A stretch of DNA of 64,000 nucleotides from Paenibacillus arenosi (GTDB lineage Bacteria > Bacillota > Bacilli > Paenibacillales > Paenibacillaceae): the NCBI RefSeq assembly GCF_014841135.1, contig NZ_JACYTN010000006.1, positions 124,001-188,000 on the forward strand, in the 5' to 3' direction. Below, piece after piece: positions 18,420 through 26,409 of this stretch. Position 1 is the first letter of the stretch, and each line of letters begins with the position of its first letter. The notes beneath the pieces were generated by a model. That model was not told where the DNA came from and did not search any database. It saw only the letters and a program-made list of their open reading frames with translations. Position numbers and translations under genes: made by a program.

Positions 18420-19079
18420 CTATGCGGTAGTCGAACTCGTACGTCCATAACGCTTCGTTAGCATGCGCTCTATCCATCCGAACAGCGTGTCCGTGATCAA
18501 TACGAGTAAAATAGCACCAACAGCTCCGACTACAACAAGCTCCAGCTTATTAACGCCAAGTCCACCAACGATTAGTCTTCCTAGACCACCTGCACCAATT
18601 AAGGTCGCTAGTGTCGCCCAGCTAATAATGTATACCGTCGTAATGCGAATACCCGACATAATGTAAGGCAAGGCTAGCGGCAGACGAATACGTAAAATCG
18701 ACTGCATCGTGCTATATCCCATGCCTCGTGCTGCCTCCAGTACACTGTTATCCACCGAACGAAAGCCATCATACGTATTTCGCATAATCGGCATAATTGA
18801 ATACAAGAACAAAGCAACGATAGCAGGCTTCATCCCTATCCCTAAGAAAGGAATAAATATCGCTAATAACGCGAGACTTGGTATCGTCTGCAATAAGTTC
18901 GCCATAAAGAAAACGGTATTCGTCAGCCAGTTCCAACGGCTATAAACGAGCGCAATTCCTAATGGTATCGCTATCAAGCAGCCGAGCAACACAGAAACAC
19001 CAGTAAGTACGATGTGCTCTTGCAGCGCTGTTCCAATATCGGAACTCCGTTCTTGTAGGAAGGCTATCCATCCGTCCAT
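18420..19079 (-). CDS. opuCB: Glycine betaine/choline/carnitine ABC transporter permease (OpuCB-like)
   Basis: About 219 residues; the ATG at 19079 follows GAGGAGG, which overlaps the end of the ATPase gene. Multi-pass membrane protein with the EAA loop (VLEAARGMGYSTMQSILRIRLPLALPYIMSG). It pairs with the second permease of the operon (16754-17428), to which it is clearly related, to form the channel. Confidence 0.88.
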   Translation of the reverse strand: MDGWIAFLQERSSDIGTALQEHIVLTGVSVLLGCLIAIPLGIALVYSRWNWLTNTVFFMANLLQTIPSLALLAIFIPFLGIGMKPAIVALFLYSIMPIMRNTYDGFRSVDNSVLEAARGMGYSTMQSILRIRLPLALPYIMSGIRITTVYIISWATLATLIGAGGLGRLIVGGLGVNKLELVVVGAVGAILLVLITDTLFGWIERMLTKRYGRTSSTTA

Positions 19080-19081
19080 CG

Positions 19082-20278
19082 TTACGCCTCCTCTCCTAAG
19101 CTCCAAGCAAACCGTTCTATCATAGCTGGATACACTTCATTTAAGTGTTTAACAATACTTCCCCTCGTTATGAGTCCGACCAGTCGCCCACTGTCATCAA
19201 CTACAGCTAGATTCGTCAAGCGGTGATTCGTCATTTGCTCAACCGCAATCGGAAGCGGGGTACCAGGCCCAACTTGGTAGCCAATTGGTTTCATCACATC
19301 TTTCACCGTCAATGATTCGTCACCATAACGATTCAACACGCGATAGATCGAAACGATGCCTAACAAGGTGCGGTTCTTATCTACGACGAACAAGGAATCT
19401 ACCTTGCGCGCTTCCATGATCTTGATCGCTTCAGCCAAGCCGCGATTCGGTGATGTCGTAGCAGGTTGGGTAACCATCACTTCATCCACTGTCGTCATGG
19501 AAAGAGAAGCATCATCAAGCTCCATTTCATTTTCATCTTTGTCATTCGTATGTATTCGCTTCTGGCCAATAAAGCTGCGTACAAAATCATTAGCTGGGCG
19601 TCGTAAAATGGCTTCGGGAGAACCAGATTGTACAATCTGCCCGTCTTTCATTAAGACAATCGTATCTGCAATTTTAATCGCTTCATCCATATCATGCGTA
19701 ACGAACACGATCGTTTTATGTACATCCTCCTGCAGTCTAACCAGCTCTTCTTGCAGCTGCTCTCTCGTAATCGGGTCCAATGCACTGAAAGGCTCATCCA
19801 TCAAAATAATGTCAGGATCAGCAGCCAATGCCCGCGCCACACCAACACGCTGCTGCTGGCCACCACTAAGTTCAGACGGATAGCGATTGCGATACGTATC
19901 AGGGTCCAAATTAACGAGCTGCAGCAATTCCGTTACTCTTTTATCAATTTTCGCTTTGTCCCAATTTTTCATCTGCGGAACGATCGCAATATTTTTTGCA
20001 ATGGTCATATGGGGGAATAACCCGACATTTTGAATGACATAGCCTATATTTCTTCGAAGTTCTACCGGGTGGTACTCGGATATATCTTTTCCATCAATGA
20101 AGATGCGACCGCTGGTAGGGGAAATTAAACGATTGATATGTTTCATCGTCGTCGACTTGCCGCAGCCGCTCGGCCCGATAAACGCAGTGAGTTCGCCTTT
20201 TTTAATCGTTAAATTAATATCAGTAAGGGCTTGGAAGCCATCATCGTACTTCTTATTCACTTGTTGAAATTCAATCAT
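19082..20278 (-). CDS. opuCA: Osmoprotectant ABC transporter ATP-binding protein with CBS domains (OpuCA-like)
   Basis: About 398 residues from the ATG at 20278 (GAGGTG upstream). Walker A is GPSGCGKST, the ABC signature is LSGGQQQRVGVARAL and Walker B is DIILMDEPFSALD. Two CBS domains follow the ATPase in the last ~120 residues; in OpuA/OpuC systems they sense ionic strength. It powers osmoprotectant uptake. First gene of the operon; the stop overlaps the permease ribosome site, showing tight coupling. Confidence 0.93.
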   Translation of the reverse strand: MIEFQQVNKKYDDGFQALTDINLTIKKGELTAFIGPSGCGKSTTMKHINRLISPTSGRIFIDGKDISEYHPVELRRNIGYVIQNVGLFPHMTIAKNIAIVPQMKNWDKAKIDKRVTELLQLVNLDPDTYRNRYPSELSGGQQQRVGVARALAADPDIILMDEPFSALDPITREQLQEELVRLQEDVHKTIVFVTHDMDEAIKIADTIVLMKDGQIVQSGSPEAILRRPANDFVRSFIGQKRIHTNDKDENEMELDDASLSMTTVDEVMVTQPATTSPNRGLAEAIKIMEARKVDSLFVVDKNRTLLGIVSIYRVLNRYGDESLTVKDVMKPIGYQVGPGTPLPIAVEQMTNHRLTNLAVVDDSGRLVGLITRGSIVKHLNEVYPAMIERFAWSLGEEA

Positions 20279-20421
20279 ACTTGCGTTCACCTCATATAGA
20301 TTAGACTTACTACCTACGAACATATGTCCACTATGATATATAAACGTCTATGCAGTTTTCTGAAACATCCATACAAGTATTGGAGATTGAAGCGACTGAT
20401 ATACAATACCCTTCAGAGTAA

Positions 20422-20458
20422 ATAAAAAGACCCACAAGCTATTACTGCTTGTAGGTCT
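20422..20458 (-). terminator. Intrinsic terminator after the dinG-like gene
   Basis: On the minus strand AGACCTACAAGC pairs with GCTTGTGGGTCT (one mismatch), followed by TTTTTATTT. Confidence 0.85.
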
Positions 20459-20511
20459 GAATTACGAATATTGGTGACTAGATTTTGCACCTAGATATTA
20501 ATTGCTCACTA

Positions 20512-22503
20512 TCAAGCTTCAAGCTGTTTGACAGTCACACCAGACGGTACGATCTGTATTACCTTCTCTTTGATCGCTGCATCTTGCAGCTTCTCATCAA
20601 AGATCGTAATCGTACCTTCGTCATCCTGCTTACGTATGAGTCGCCCAATTCCTTGCTTCAAGCGAAGCAGCATATACGGCATATCCACCTCTTCGAATGG
20701 GTTCGCTGCGTCTTTGCGTCGCGCTGCAAACACCGGATCATTGGATGGGAATGGCAGAGACCACATAATCACCTGAGACAGAGATGGTCCCGGAATATCA
20801 AGCCCTTCCCACAGCGTCACTGCACAAAGGCAGCTTGTTTCATTTTGCTGGAACTCCGCAATCAAACTGCTTATTTCCCCAGTTCCCTCAAATAAAAATC
20901 GATAGTTCTCAAATTGTGAAATCTGACTTGCCCCTTGCTTAAATTGCGCCAATTCTTCCTTGGAACGGAAGAGAAGCAGCGCTCTGCCTTCTGTTTGCTG
21001 AAGCAAGCTTAGTGTCGCTGCCAGCTTCTTCTCCAGATGCTGCTCAGAGCTGAACGGAGCATACTGAATCTTCATCTGATTCTCATAGTCGTATGGCGAC
21101 GCTACCGAGAATGACAAAGCCTGCTCAACACCGAGACTGTCTGACATATAATCAAAGTTACCTTGCACAGACAACGTAGCTGACGAGAATACGATTGGCA
21201 TTTTGCTAGAGAACAACTGCTTCGTCAATATTTCCTTAACCCATTTCGGCATAATGACAAGCGTAAGCGCACCCTTATCTTCAGTAACCCAAGAAATGAG
21301 CTGATTGGACTTTTTGAACAATCCAAGTGCAAGCTGAATCATCTCCAGATGCTCTTCAACAATTTTCAACTGATACTCGTCTAACGTGTATAAACCACTC
21401 TCAAATACGAGCTCTTCCTCAATGGAAGCGATCATATCGCAGAAACGATTTACTTCGCGCAGCAATTCATCGTTCCATGCAATCTCCCTGCGGTCTGATC
21501 CAGGTACTGGCGAACTATGCACGTCTAGCAATGCGAATAAGTGCTCACTCTGCACAATGGAATCCTCTACGGCTACCGCAAGAGATTCACGCACTTCTCC
21601 TTCAAGCAAACGTGTAATAATACTTTCAAATACAGCGTGATTCAGTTTGTACGTCAACGCCTTCTGCGCCGCTGTCTCTAGCAGATGCCCTTCATCGAAC
21701 ACAACGGAACTGTGCTCAGGCAATAACGGAAGCTGGCCTTCACGCTTGCGAGCCTCATACGTCCAAATATGCTCCATATAGAAATCATGCGAGCAAATAA
21801 TGATATCCGTAGACTTCCGATAATGCTCACGGGATAACGTCTGTCCACAGCGATGGCGTTGAGAGCACACAAGACAGTCTTGGAACACATCCCAACCAAT
21901 CTTCTCCCACTGCTCATCATGAAGATCCGGATAATCTTTACGATCACCGTATGAATGAAACGCCTGCATCGTCTCCGGCGAATGAACGAACTTAGGCAAA
22001 CTGCGATACATATCATCGTACAGCATCGCATCTTCATCCATCGACGCTCTAGCATCATCGAGCTTATTTAAGCAAATATATTGATCAGGTGACTTGCCTA
22101 ATCTAGCATCAATGGTAAAGTCCAGATAGGTTGCAAGCTTCGCAATATCGCCTTCTGGCTTAACAAGTTGCTCGATCAGCGATTCGTCTGCACAAGCGAT
22201 AATCGCTGGCTTTCTTGTATAACGTGCATAGTTGATTGCGTACAGCAAGTAGACGAGCGTTTTCCCCGTTCCCACTCCCGCTTCTGCAAAGATCGTCTGC
22301 TTATCCCGATAAGCACGCTCCAATTGGTAAGCCATATAGATCTGTTCGTCCCGCACTTCAAATCCGAACTCAGGAAGCTTGTCATAAAATACATCTGATA
22401 CCCAGTCACTCACCTGCTGAACAAATGACTCCTTGGGATCAAAGGAAAAAGGATAGTTGCTCAAAATCTCGTGCCCCCACATCAATATATATAATTCAAA
22501 CAA
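20512..22503 (-). CDS. DinG/Rad3-family ATP-dependent DNA helicase
   Basis: About 655-663 residues; the start is uncertain because no good ribosome site precedes the first codons (ATG at 22482 is an alternative). Walker A is AGVGTGKT, the DEAH-box equivalent is VFDEGHLLE, and the C-terminal helicase half shows FSSATLS, LLFRSKEE, LWEGLDIPG and QGIGRLIR. Cysteines between the motifs (one at YICLN and a CLVCSQRHRC cluster) fit the Fe-S cluster of the XPD/DinG group. It unwinds DNA 5'-3' in repair. It is the last clear host gene before the phage-derived region. Confidence 0.88.
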   Translation of the reverse strand: MFELYILMWGHEILSNYPFSFDPKESFVQQVSDWVSDVFYDKLPEFGFEVRDEQIYMAYQLERAYRDKQTIFAEAGVGTGKTLVYLLYAINYARYTRKPAIIACADESLIEQLVKPEGDIAKLATYLDFTIDARLGKSPDQYICLNKLDDARASMDEDAMLYDDMYRSLPKFVHSPETMQAFHSYGDRKDYPDLHDEQWEKIGWDVFQDCLVCSQRHRCGQTLSREHYRKSTDIIICSHDFYMEHIWTYEARKREGQLPLLPEHSSVVFDEGHLLETAAQKALTYKLNHAVFESIITRLLEGEVRESLAVAVEDSIVQSEHLFALLDVHSSPVPGSDRREIAWNDELLREVNRFCDMIASIEEELVFESGLYTLDEYQLKIVEEHLEMIQLALGLFKKSNQLISWVTEDKGALTLVIMPKWVKEILTKQLFSSKMPIVFSSATLSVQGNFDYMSDSLGVEQALSFSVASPYDYENQMKIQYAPFSSEQHLEKKLAATLSLLQQTEGRALLLFRSKEELAQFKQGASQISQFENYRFLFEGTGEISSLIAEFQQNETSCLCAVTLWEGLDIPGPSLSQVIMWSLPFPSNDPVFAARRKDAANPFEEVDMPYMLLRLKQGIGRLIRKQDDEGTITIFDEKLQDAAIKEKVIQIVPSGVTVKQLEA

Positions 22504-22534
22504 AAAAGGTCATACATCAATAACACTCACGTAC

Positions 22535-22567
22535 TCATGAAAAAAGGTTGCGCCTGTTTACGCAACC
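22535..22567 (-). terminator. Intrinsic terminator at the left end of the phage-derived region
   Basis: On the minus strand GGTTGCG pairs perfectly with CGCAACC around an 8-nt loop and is followed by six Ts. It closes the transcript of the thioredoxin-like gene before the dinG-like gene. Confidence 0.85.
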
Positions 22568-22661
22568 ACTTCATGGTATATTTTATCCATGTAACAAAAA
22601 TAAAATATATCATTTTTATATAGGAGACGTCAAAAGTAATGGGAGCACAGCCAAGATCCGT

Positions 22662-22937
22662 TTACAAATACTTTCCCACATACGTTTCAAGTTTATCAAA
22701 CCAGTTATCCAATTCTCTTCTCCCAACCGCGCTACTAAATCGTCCTAACTCATCATTTTTATAGGAGACAACAATAGTAGGTAGATACTTAATCTTCACA
22801 TGAGTCTGAGGATCATGCATAATCTTTTTTACTTGTAAATGTGGCCTTTCCTGAGCTATTTCATCTATTGTTTTGCTTAATAATCGGCAATAACTACAAT
22901 TCCGACTGTAAAACAATTGAATCGTTAGTGGCTTCAC
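22662..22937 (-). CDS. Thioredoxin/glutaredoxin-like small protein
   Basis: About 91 residues from a GTG at 22937 (GGGGGA ~10 nt upstream); a TTG at 22955 is also possible. The start reads as a beta strand (LTIQLFYS) followed by the redox motif CSYC at residues ~12-15, then a helix, a second strand (LQVKKIMHD) and the cis-proline element YLPTIVV. That is the compact thioredoxin fold of phage and plasmid redoxins. It would reduce or isomerise disulfides in the cytoplasm; no leader is present. It follows the larger sigma factor gene at a 75-nt gap, and its transcript ends at the 22535-22567 hairpin. Confidence 0.65.
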   Translation of the reverse strand: MKPLTIQLFYSRNCSYCRLLSKTIDEIAQERPHLQVKKIMHDPQTHVKIKYLPTIVVSYKNDELGRFSSAVGRRELDNWFDKLETYVGKYL

Positions 22938-23030
22938 AAAGTCAACTTCCCCCAAATACGTGTAAGTAGGTGTATCTATTATTTACAGCCGTATGAATAG
23001 ATTGATTCGTTGCAAAATTTATGTTAAACT

Positions 23031-23996
23031 TTATGCAGTTAAATCTTTCAATGCTTTTTGTCTTATATAATAGATTACTCTACTAGTGTAATTAGATAAG
23101 TCATATCCACACATGTCGAGAAGATCGGTTACATCTTCAACACAGAGTGGCTCACCTTTTTCAACCATTTCTTCTGCAATTAGTTTTATTTCATTATCAT
23201 ACTTAGAAATTACTTTATGTTCTTCTTTTTTTGTTTTTCTACTTTCATTCTTTTTCTCTATTTTACTTCTTATACGTGTTAATGTACGATTAATAGTCAT
23301 CGGATAGACCCCAAGTCTTCCAGCTATTTGTGTGTTGTTTTCATCAGTCATCATTAAACGCATTACTTCTTTTTCAAAATCCGTAAATATCGGATCTTCC
23401 AGCAGTTGCTGAACATATATCCTATTCGTAACTTTCTCTTCCATGTGCTTACTGCCTTCATCCACCATATCAAATTCCTCATCGGTTTCACAACTTTGCA
23501 AATCAACCGTAAATCTCATAATTTCATGGAATCTCTCATTGGGCACGTTTAACATCTCAGCCATTACTTCTTTAGAGGGCCGATATCCCAAGCTATCTTC
23601 AATCTCCCCCATTTTTTTTATCAGTTCAACTGCTCCTCTACTCAATCTTACCGTATGAGAATCATTGTATAACAGCTGGTTAATTTCCCAAACTATAGGG
23701 CGTGCTACAAAGGTAGTAAACTTAATACCTCGCCTAGGATCATATGATTTTAATGCATACATAATGCCGATATAGGCATGCTGTAACAATTCCTCTTCTC
23801 TTACATTAAACTTATATTTAATTTCTTCGATACTTCCTTTAAAGCGAGCAATAATTGAAAATATAAACTCTCTATTCTGTTTTAGAAATTCTCCAAGTAA
23901 ATCGGAATCAGATTTACAAGCCTCTATGAGTTCCACATTATGCATATCTGGTACTTTATCTTTTCTGAGCTGCCTATATTTTATACTGCCCAACAC
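23031..23996 (-). CDS. RNA polymerase sigma factor, sigma-70 family, phage-borne
   Basis: About 320 residues; GAGGTG precedes overlapping TTG, GTG and TTG codons (23999-23993), of which the GTG at 23996 is best spaced. Sigma region 2 is clear (EEELLQHAYIGIMYALKSYDPRRGIKFTTF then PIVWEINQLL), region 3 has YRPSKEVMAEMLNV, and region 4 has FTDFEKEVMRLMM with a helix-turn-helix (NNTQIAGRLGVYPMTINRTL). It resembles group 3 factors. A basic hinge and an extra ~75-residue C-terminal part of unknown role follow region 4. It would direct RNA polymerase to special promoters. Its place in the phage region suggests it drives element genes, though no target promoter is proven. Confidence 0.85.
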   Translation of the reverse strand: MLGSIKYRQLRKDKVPDMHNVELIEACKSDSDLLGEFLKQNREFIFSIIARFKGSIEEIKYKFNVREEELLQHAYIGIMYALKSYDPRRGIKFTTFVARPIVWEINQLLYNDSHTVRLSRGAVELIKKMGEIEDSLGYRPSKEVMAEMLNVPNERFHEIMRFTVDLQSCETDEEFDMVDEGSKHMEEKVTNRIYVQQLLEDPIFTDFEKEVMRLMMTDENNTQIAGRLGVYPMTINRTLTRIRSKIEKKNESRKTKKEEHKVISKYDNEIKLIAEEMVEKGEPLCVEDVTDLLDMCGYDLSNYTSRVIYYIRQKALKDLTA

Positions 23997-24129
23997 CAAT
24001 TCACCTCTCGCATCATTTATACTGTTCTCCTTCTGTCACCAAATCTATTTCATACCGTTCAATTATCTTTTTTATAAATCGCTCACACCTTCTATAGTGG
24101 ATATTCATCGTGTAATAGTTGCGATAACA

Positions 24130-24153
24130 ACAAAAAAAGACCCTAAAAGGGTC
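24130..24153 (-). terminator. Intrinsic terminator after the small-gene cluster
   Basis: On the minus strand GACCCT pairs with AGGGTC around a 3-nt loop and is followed by seven Ts. It separates the cluster of small genes from the larger sigma factor gene. Confidence 0.8.
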
Positions 24154-24169
24154 GATTGAAACAAATCTA

Positions 24170-24415
24170 TTAAGGATGAATATCAATACACTGGATACAA
24201 AGATCAACTTTTCTACGTATTTCTGTTATGTTTTCATTCAACTTAATATCTGCATTATACAGATCCTTATAACTTTCAATTAGACGCATATGCTCTTCAG
24301 CAAGTAAGCACTTTCCTTCACCGTTCAATACGTTAGAAATATCTAAACCCATGGATACAACCGCTTGCTTCGTTTCTTGAACGGTAGCATAGAGATCACG
24401 GAATTTAAGCTTCAT
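24170..24415 (-). CDS. Small hypothetical helical protein
   Basis: 81 residues with an ATG and GAGGA upstream. The start overlaps the stop of the gene at 24412-24708 (ATGA arrangement), so the two are translationally coupled. It is predicted mainly helical, with a C-terminal ..RRKVDLCIQCIDIHP segment carrying a CxxC. No family is recognised. Confidence 0.6.
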   Translation of the reverse strand: MKLKFRDLYATVQETKQAVVSMGLDISNVLNGEGKCLLAEEHMRLIESYKDLYNADIKLNENITEIRRKVDLCIQCIDIHP

Positions 24416-24708
24416 AAATATTTCCTCGTCCTTTCAATTTTGCTTGCTTTATTGCTATAAATAGTACTAAAGCAATCTTGAAGACACTTCTTATGACCTA
24501 TTAGAAGATTATGCACACTTAAATGAGAGGTAACATCCGCTTCCATAATACGATGCAGTACCCCTTCTAATTGGACCTTGTTGCTCCTTAAAATATTTAC
24601 GGACACCGGTGAAGCATGGCGCATTGCGTGTTCAATGTTTTGTATAGCTTCTTCGATTCGTTCTACTTCCTCCACAAGAACACCTAACGTATAGGCATAA
24701 GCAGCCAC
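24412..24708 (-). CDS. Small hypothetical helical protein
   Basis: 98 residues from a GTG with GAAAGGAG upstream. It is mostly helical with heptad-like spacing in the first 40 residues (VEEVERIEEAIQNIEHAM) and a basic C-terminus. No family is recognised; the stop overlaps the start of the next gene. Confidence 0.6.
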   Translation of the reverse strand: MAAYAYTLGVLVEEVERIEEAIQNIEHAMRHASPVSVNILRSNKVQLEGVLHRIMEADVTSHLSVHNLLIGHKKCLQDCFSTIYSNKASKIERTRKYL

Positions 24709-24761
24709 GACACTCTCTCCTTTCTACAATGGTATTGTTTCCCAACTACTTTGTATCATAA

Positions 24762-25265
24762 TTACATTCCATTAGTGAGCACTAGGTTCTCGATATGTTC
24801 AAAATAATCATCCGTGAAAAGAGTCACTATTTTATCCCCTTCGTGCATTCGGATAATCGTATTATTTCGATAAGAAAATCGACAAGTCTCTCCTTCAGCT
24901 AACTGGAAATGTTTCACTGCATCAATAAGCCCTTGCATCATTTGTTCATTGTACGATTCGTTTTTATAATGATGGAATTCATCTGGGAATATCGGTGGAC
25001 TGTTCTTAGGAACCGCTTCCTCTATAGAAAGTGAATCTAGTGTCATTTGCATATCATTAAGCAAGATACACTGCTCTGTAATAATCTGCTGTGCTTCTTC
25101 GAGTTGTGCCGCCAATTGCTCATATTCTGTTAACAGTTCTCCATAATGATTAGCTTTCGCTAACACATCGATAATATCGATTTTCCCCTCTTCACTTGCA
25201 TTTTTTCTCGTGAATTTATTCACATCGATAAATATGTTACTTTTCCATTCTTGAGTTCCTTTCAT
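24762..25265 (-). CDS. Hypothetical protein with central coiled coil
   Basis: 167 residues from an ATG with GAGGG upstream. Residues ~40-75 form a coiled-coil-like helix (LLTEYEQLAAQLEEAQQI). The C-terminal third looks like a small beta-rich domain (CRFSYRNNTIIRMHEGDKIVTLF). No family is recognised; part of a run of seven small same-strand genes between the metalloprotease and the larger sigma factor. Confidence 0.6.
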   Translation of the reverse strand: MKGTQEWKSNIFIDVNKFTRKNASEEGKIDIIDVLAKANHYGELLTEYEQLAAQLEEAQQIITEQCILLNDMQMTLDSLSIEEAVPKNSPPIFPDEFHHYKNESYNEQMMQGLIDAVKHFQLAEGETCRFSYRNNTIIRMHEGDKIVTLFTDDYFEHIENLVLTNGM

Positions 25266-25345
25266 GAATGAAGCCCTCTCTTTTGCCTATTTCGATTATT
25301 TGAGATGGTGCGCTACCATTTTCTTGCATCAGTCTCTTAGTTATT

Positions 25346-25579
25346 TCATACAGCACTCATAACATAGTCACCTTTTTCGTTACGATTGCAAGAATACGAG
25401 AAACCTTCAGCCTGCAAACCGAAATCATGAGGAACAACTAACTTTCCACCGTTTTTCACCGTCAGGAAAGACAATATTTGAAATATAGCTTCATTCTGGC
25501 TTCTCAAGAAAATCACTTCCTGCTGTAAACCCTCATAAGTATCCAGTGATTGCTCTAATTCGAATCTATCAGCTTTCAA
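25346..25579 (-). CDS. Small hypothetical protein
   Basis: 77 residues from a TTG with GAGGAGG upstream. An N-terminal coiled-coil-like helix (residues ~5-40) is followed by a beta-rich tail ending in GDYVMSAV. The C-terminal half is similar in style to that of the 167-residue neighbour (FSYxxNRN..D), which may indicate distant kinship. No family recognised. Confidence 0.5.
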   Translation of the reverse strand: MKADRFELEQSLDTYEGLQQEVIFLRSQNEAIFQILSFLTVKNGGKLVVPHDFGLQAEGFSYSCNRNEKGDYVMSAV

Positions 25580-25625
25580 ATGTACGGCCTCCTCATATTT
25601 AATAGCAAATCATCGAATGCCGAAT

Positions 25626-25808
25626 TTACTCTCCACTAGCAGGATAGTACCGTTCAAGTACCTCTAACCAGTCAGCTCGATTCAGCTCTCGAATATGCTC
25701 CAACTGCTGTACCGTCGGTTTGCTGTCCATCATAAATTCAACATTTGGACGGGCCTGTGTCAAAAAACATGCTGTAACTATCCATTTCTTCATGAGGGCT
25801 GACATCAC
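25626..25808 (-). CDS. Small hypothetical protein
   Basis: 60 residues; a GTG at 25808 followed directly by an ATG, with AAAGGAG upstream. It begins with a short hydrophobic stretch (WIVTACFL), too weak to call a signal peptide, and a helical C-terminus (LEHIRELNRADWLEVLERYY). No family recognised. Confidence 0.5.
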   Translation of the reverse strand: MMSALMKKWIVTACFLTQARPNVEFMMDSKPTVQQLEHIRELNRADWLEVLERYYPASGE

Positions 25809-25820
25809 ATGTACACTCCT

Positions 25821-26168
25821 TTACTCATTTGTTTCAACAGGTGGTAGTTCTACTTCGCTGAACTCATACTCTTTGAAGTCTTTAATATGGAGTTCAATAC
25901 CTTCCATCCATTCTGCTTCTTCATTTAACAATTGCTCTAACTGCTGTAGCTTTATAAGATTAGAACGATTAATCGGAGGTATGATAGCCTCTTCTCCTTC
26001 ATCAAATCGAATCCACCATCTCCGAATTGTCTCCAGAGTGAACGTCTGATTGATAAAGTTGCCGCAGGATTTACACCAAAGAACTAAAGCCTGATCGCAC
26101 TCCATATTTTCTGGAACAAAAGCTGAGTCACTTCCGCAATGAGGACATTTATTCATATAACCTTTCAT
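25821..26168 (-). CDS. Small zinc-ribbon-like protein
   Basis: 115 residues (an ATG five codons in with AAAGG upstream is an alternative start). Two CxxC knuckles, CPHC near the N-terminus and CKSC at ~32-35, form a classical zinc ribbon in the first 45 residues. The rest is an acidic helix (LIKLQQLEQLLNEEAEWMEG) and an acidic tail. Such ribbons bind nucleic acid or protein partners; the function here is unknown. It follows the 71-residue protein at a 16-nt gap. Confidence 0.6.
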   Translation of the reverse strand: MKGYMNKCPHCGSDSAFVPENMECDQALVLWCKSCGNFINQTFTLETIRRWWIRFDEGEEAIIPPINRSNLIKLQQLEQLLNEEAEWMEGIELHIKDFKEYEFSEVELPPVETNE

Positions 26169-26184
26169 CCTTCTGCCCCCTTAT

Positions 26185-26400
26185 TCACATCGTTTCCCCT
26201 TTGAAATAATTAAAGTAGTCATAACTCTCACTTACTCGTTCATATAGAACGCCATTATCTCCTGGATAAGGAGATGTATGAATAAACTTCAATTCATGAA
26301 TATCTTTTGGGATTCCGTTAGGAAATGCAGCACAAGTCATCTTTCCACGCTCTGCTCGATTTAAATGCTTACAAAACACACAAGGTACCGTAATATCCAT
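26185..26400 (-). CDS. Small Cys-rich, probably metal-binding protein
   Basis: 71 residues with GGAGG before the ATG. CVFCKHL near the start and a further Cys in MTCAAFPNGIP make a likely metal site; the FIHTSPYPGDNG stretch is typical of a widespread small-protein family of unknown function. It begins 9 nt after the metalloprotease stop and is probably co-transcribed with it. Confidence 0.6.
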   Translation of the reverse strand: MDITVPCVFCKHLNRAERGKMTCAAFPNGIPKDIHELKFIHTSPYPGDNGVLYERVSESYDYFNYFKGETM

Positions 26401-26409
26401 AAGAACCTC

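Noticed and set aside
22662-22937. Assigning the thioredoxin-like gene to the host rather than the element
   Set aside because: It lies between the sigma factor of the element and a terminator facing away from dinG, so element membership is more likely, though not proven.
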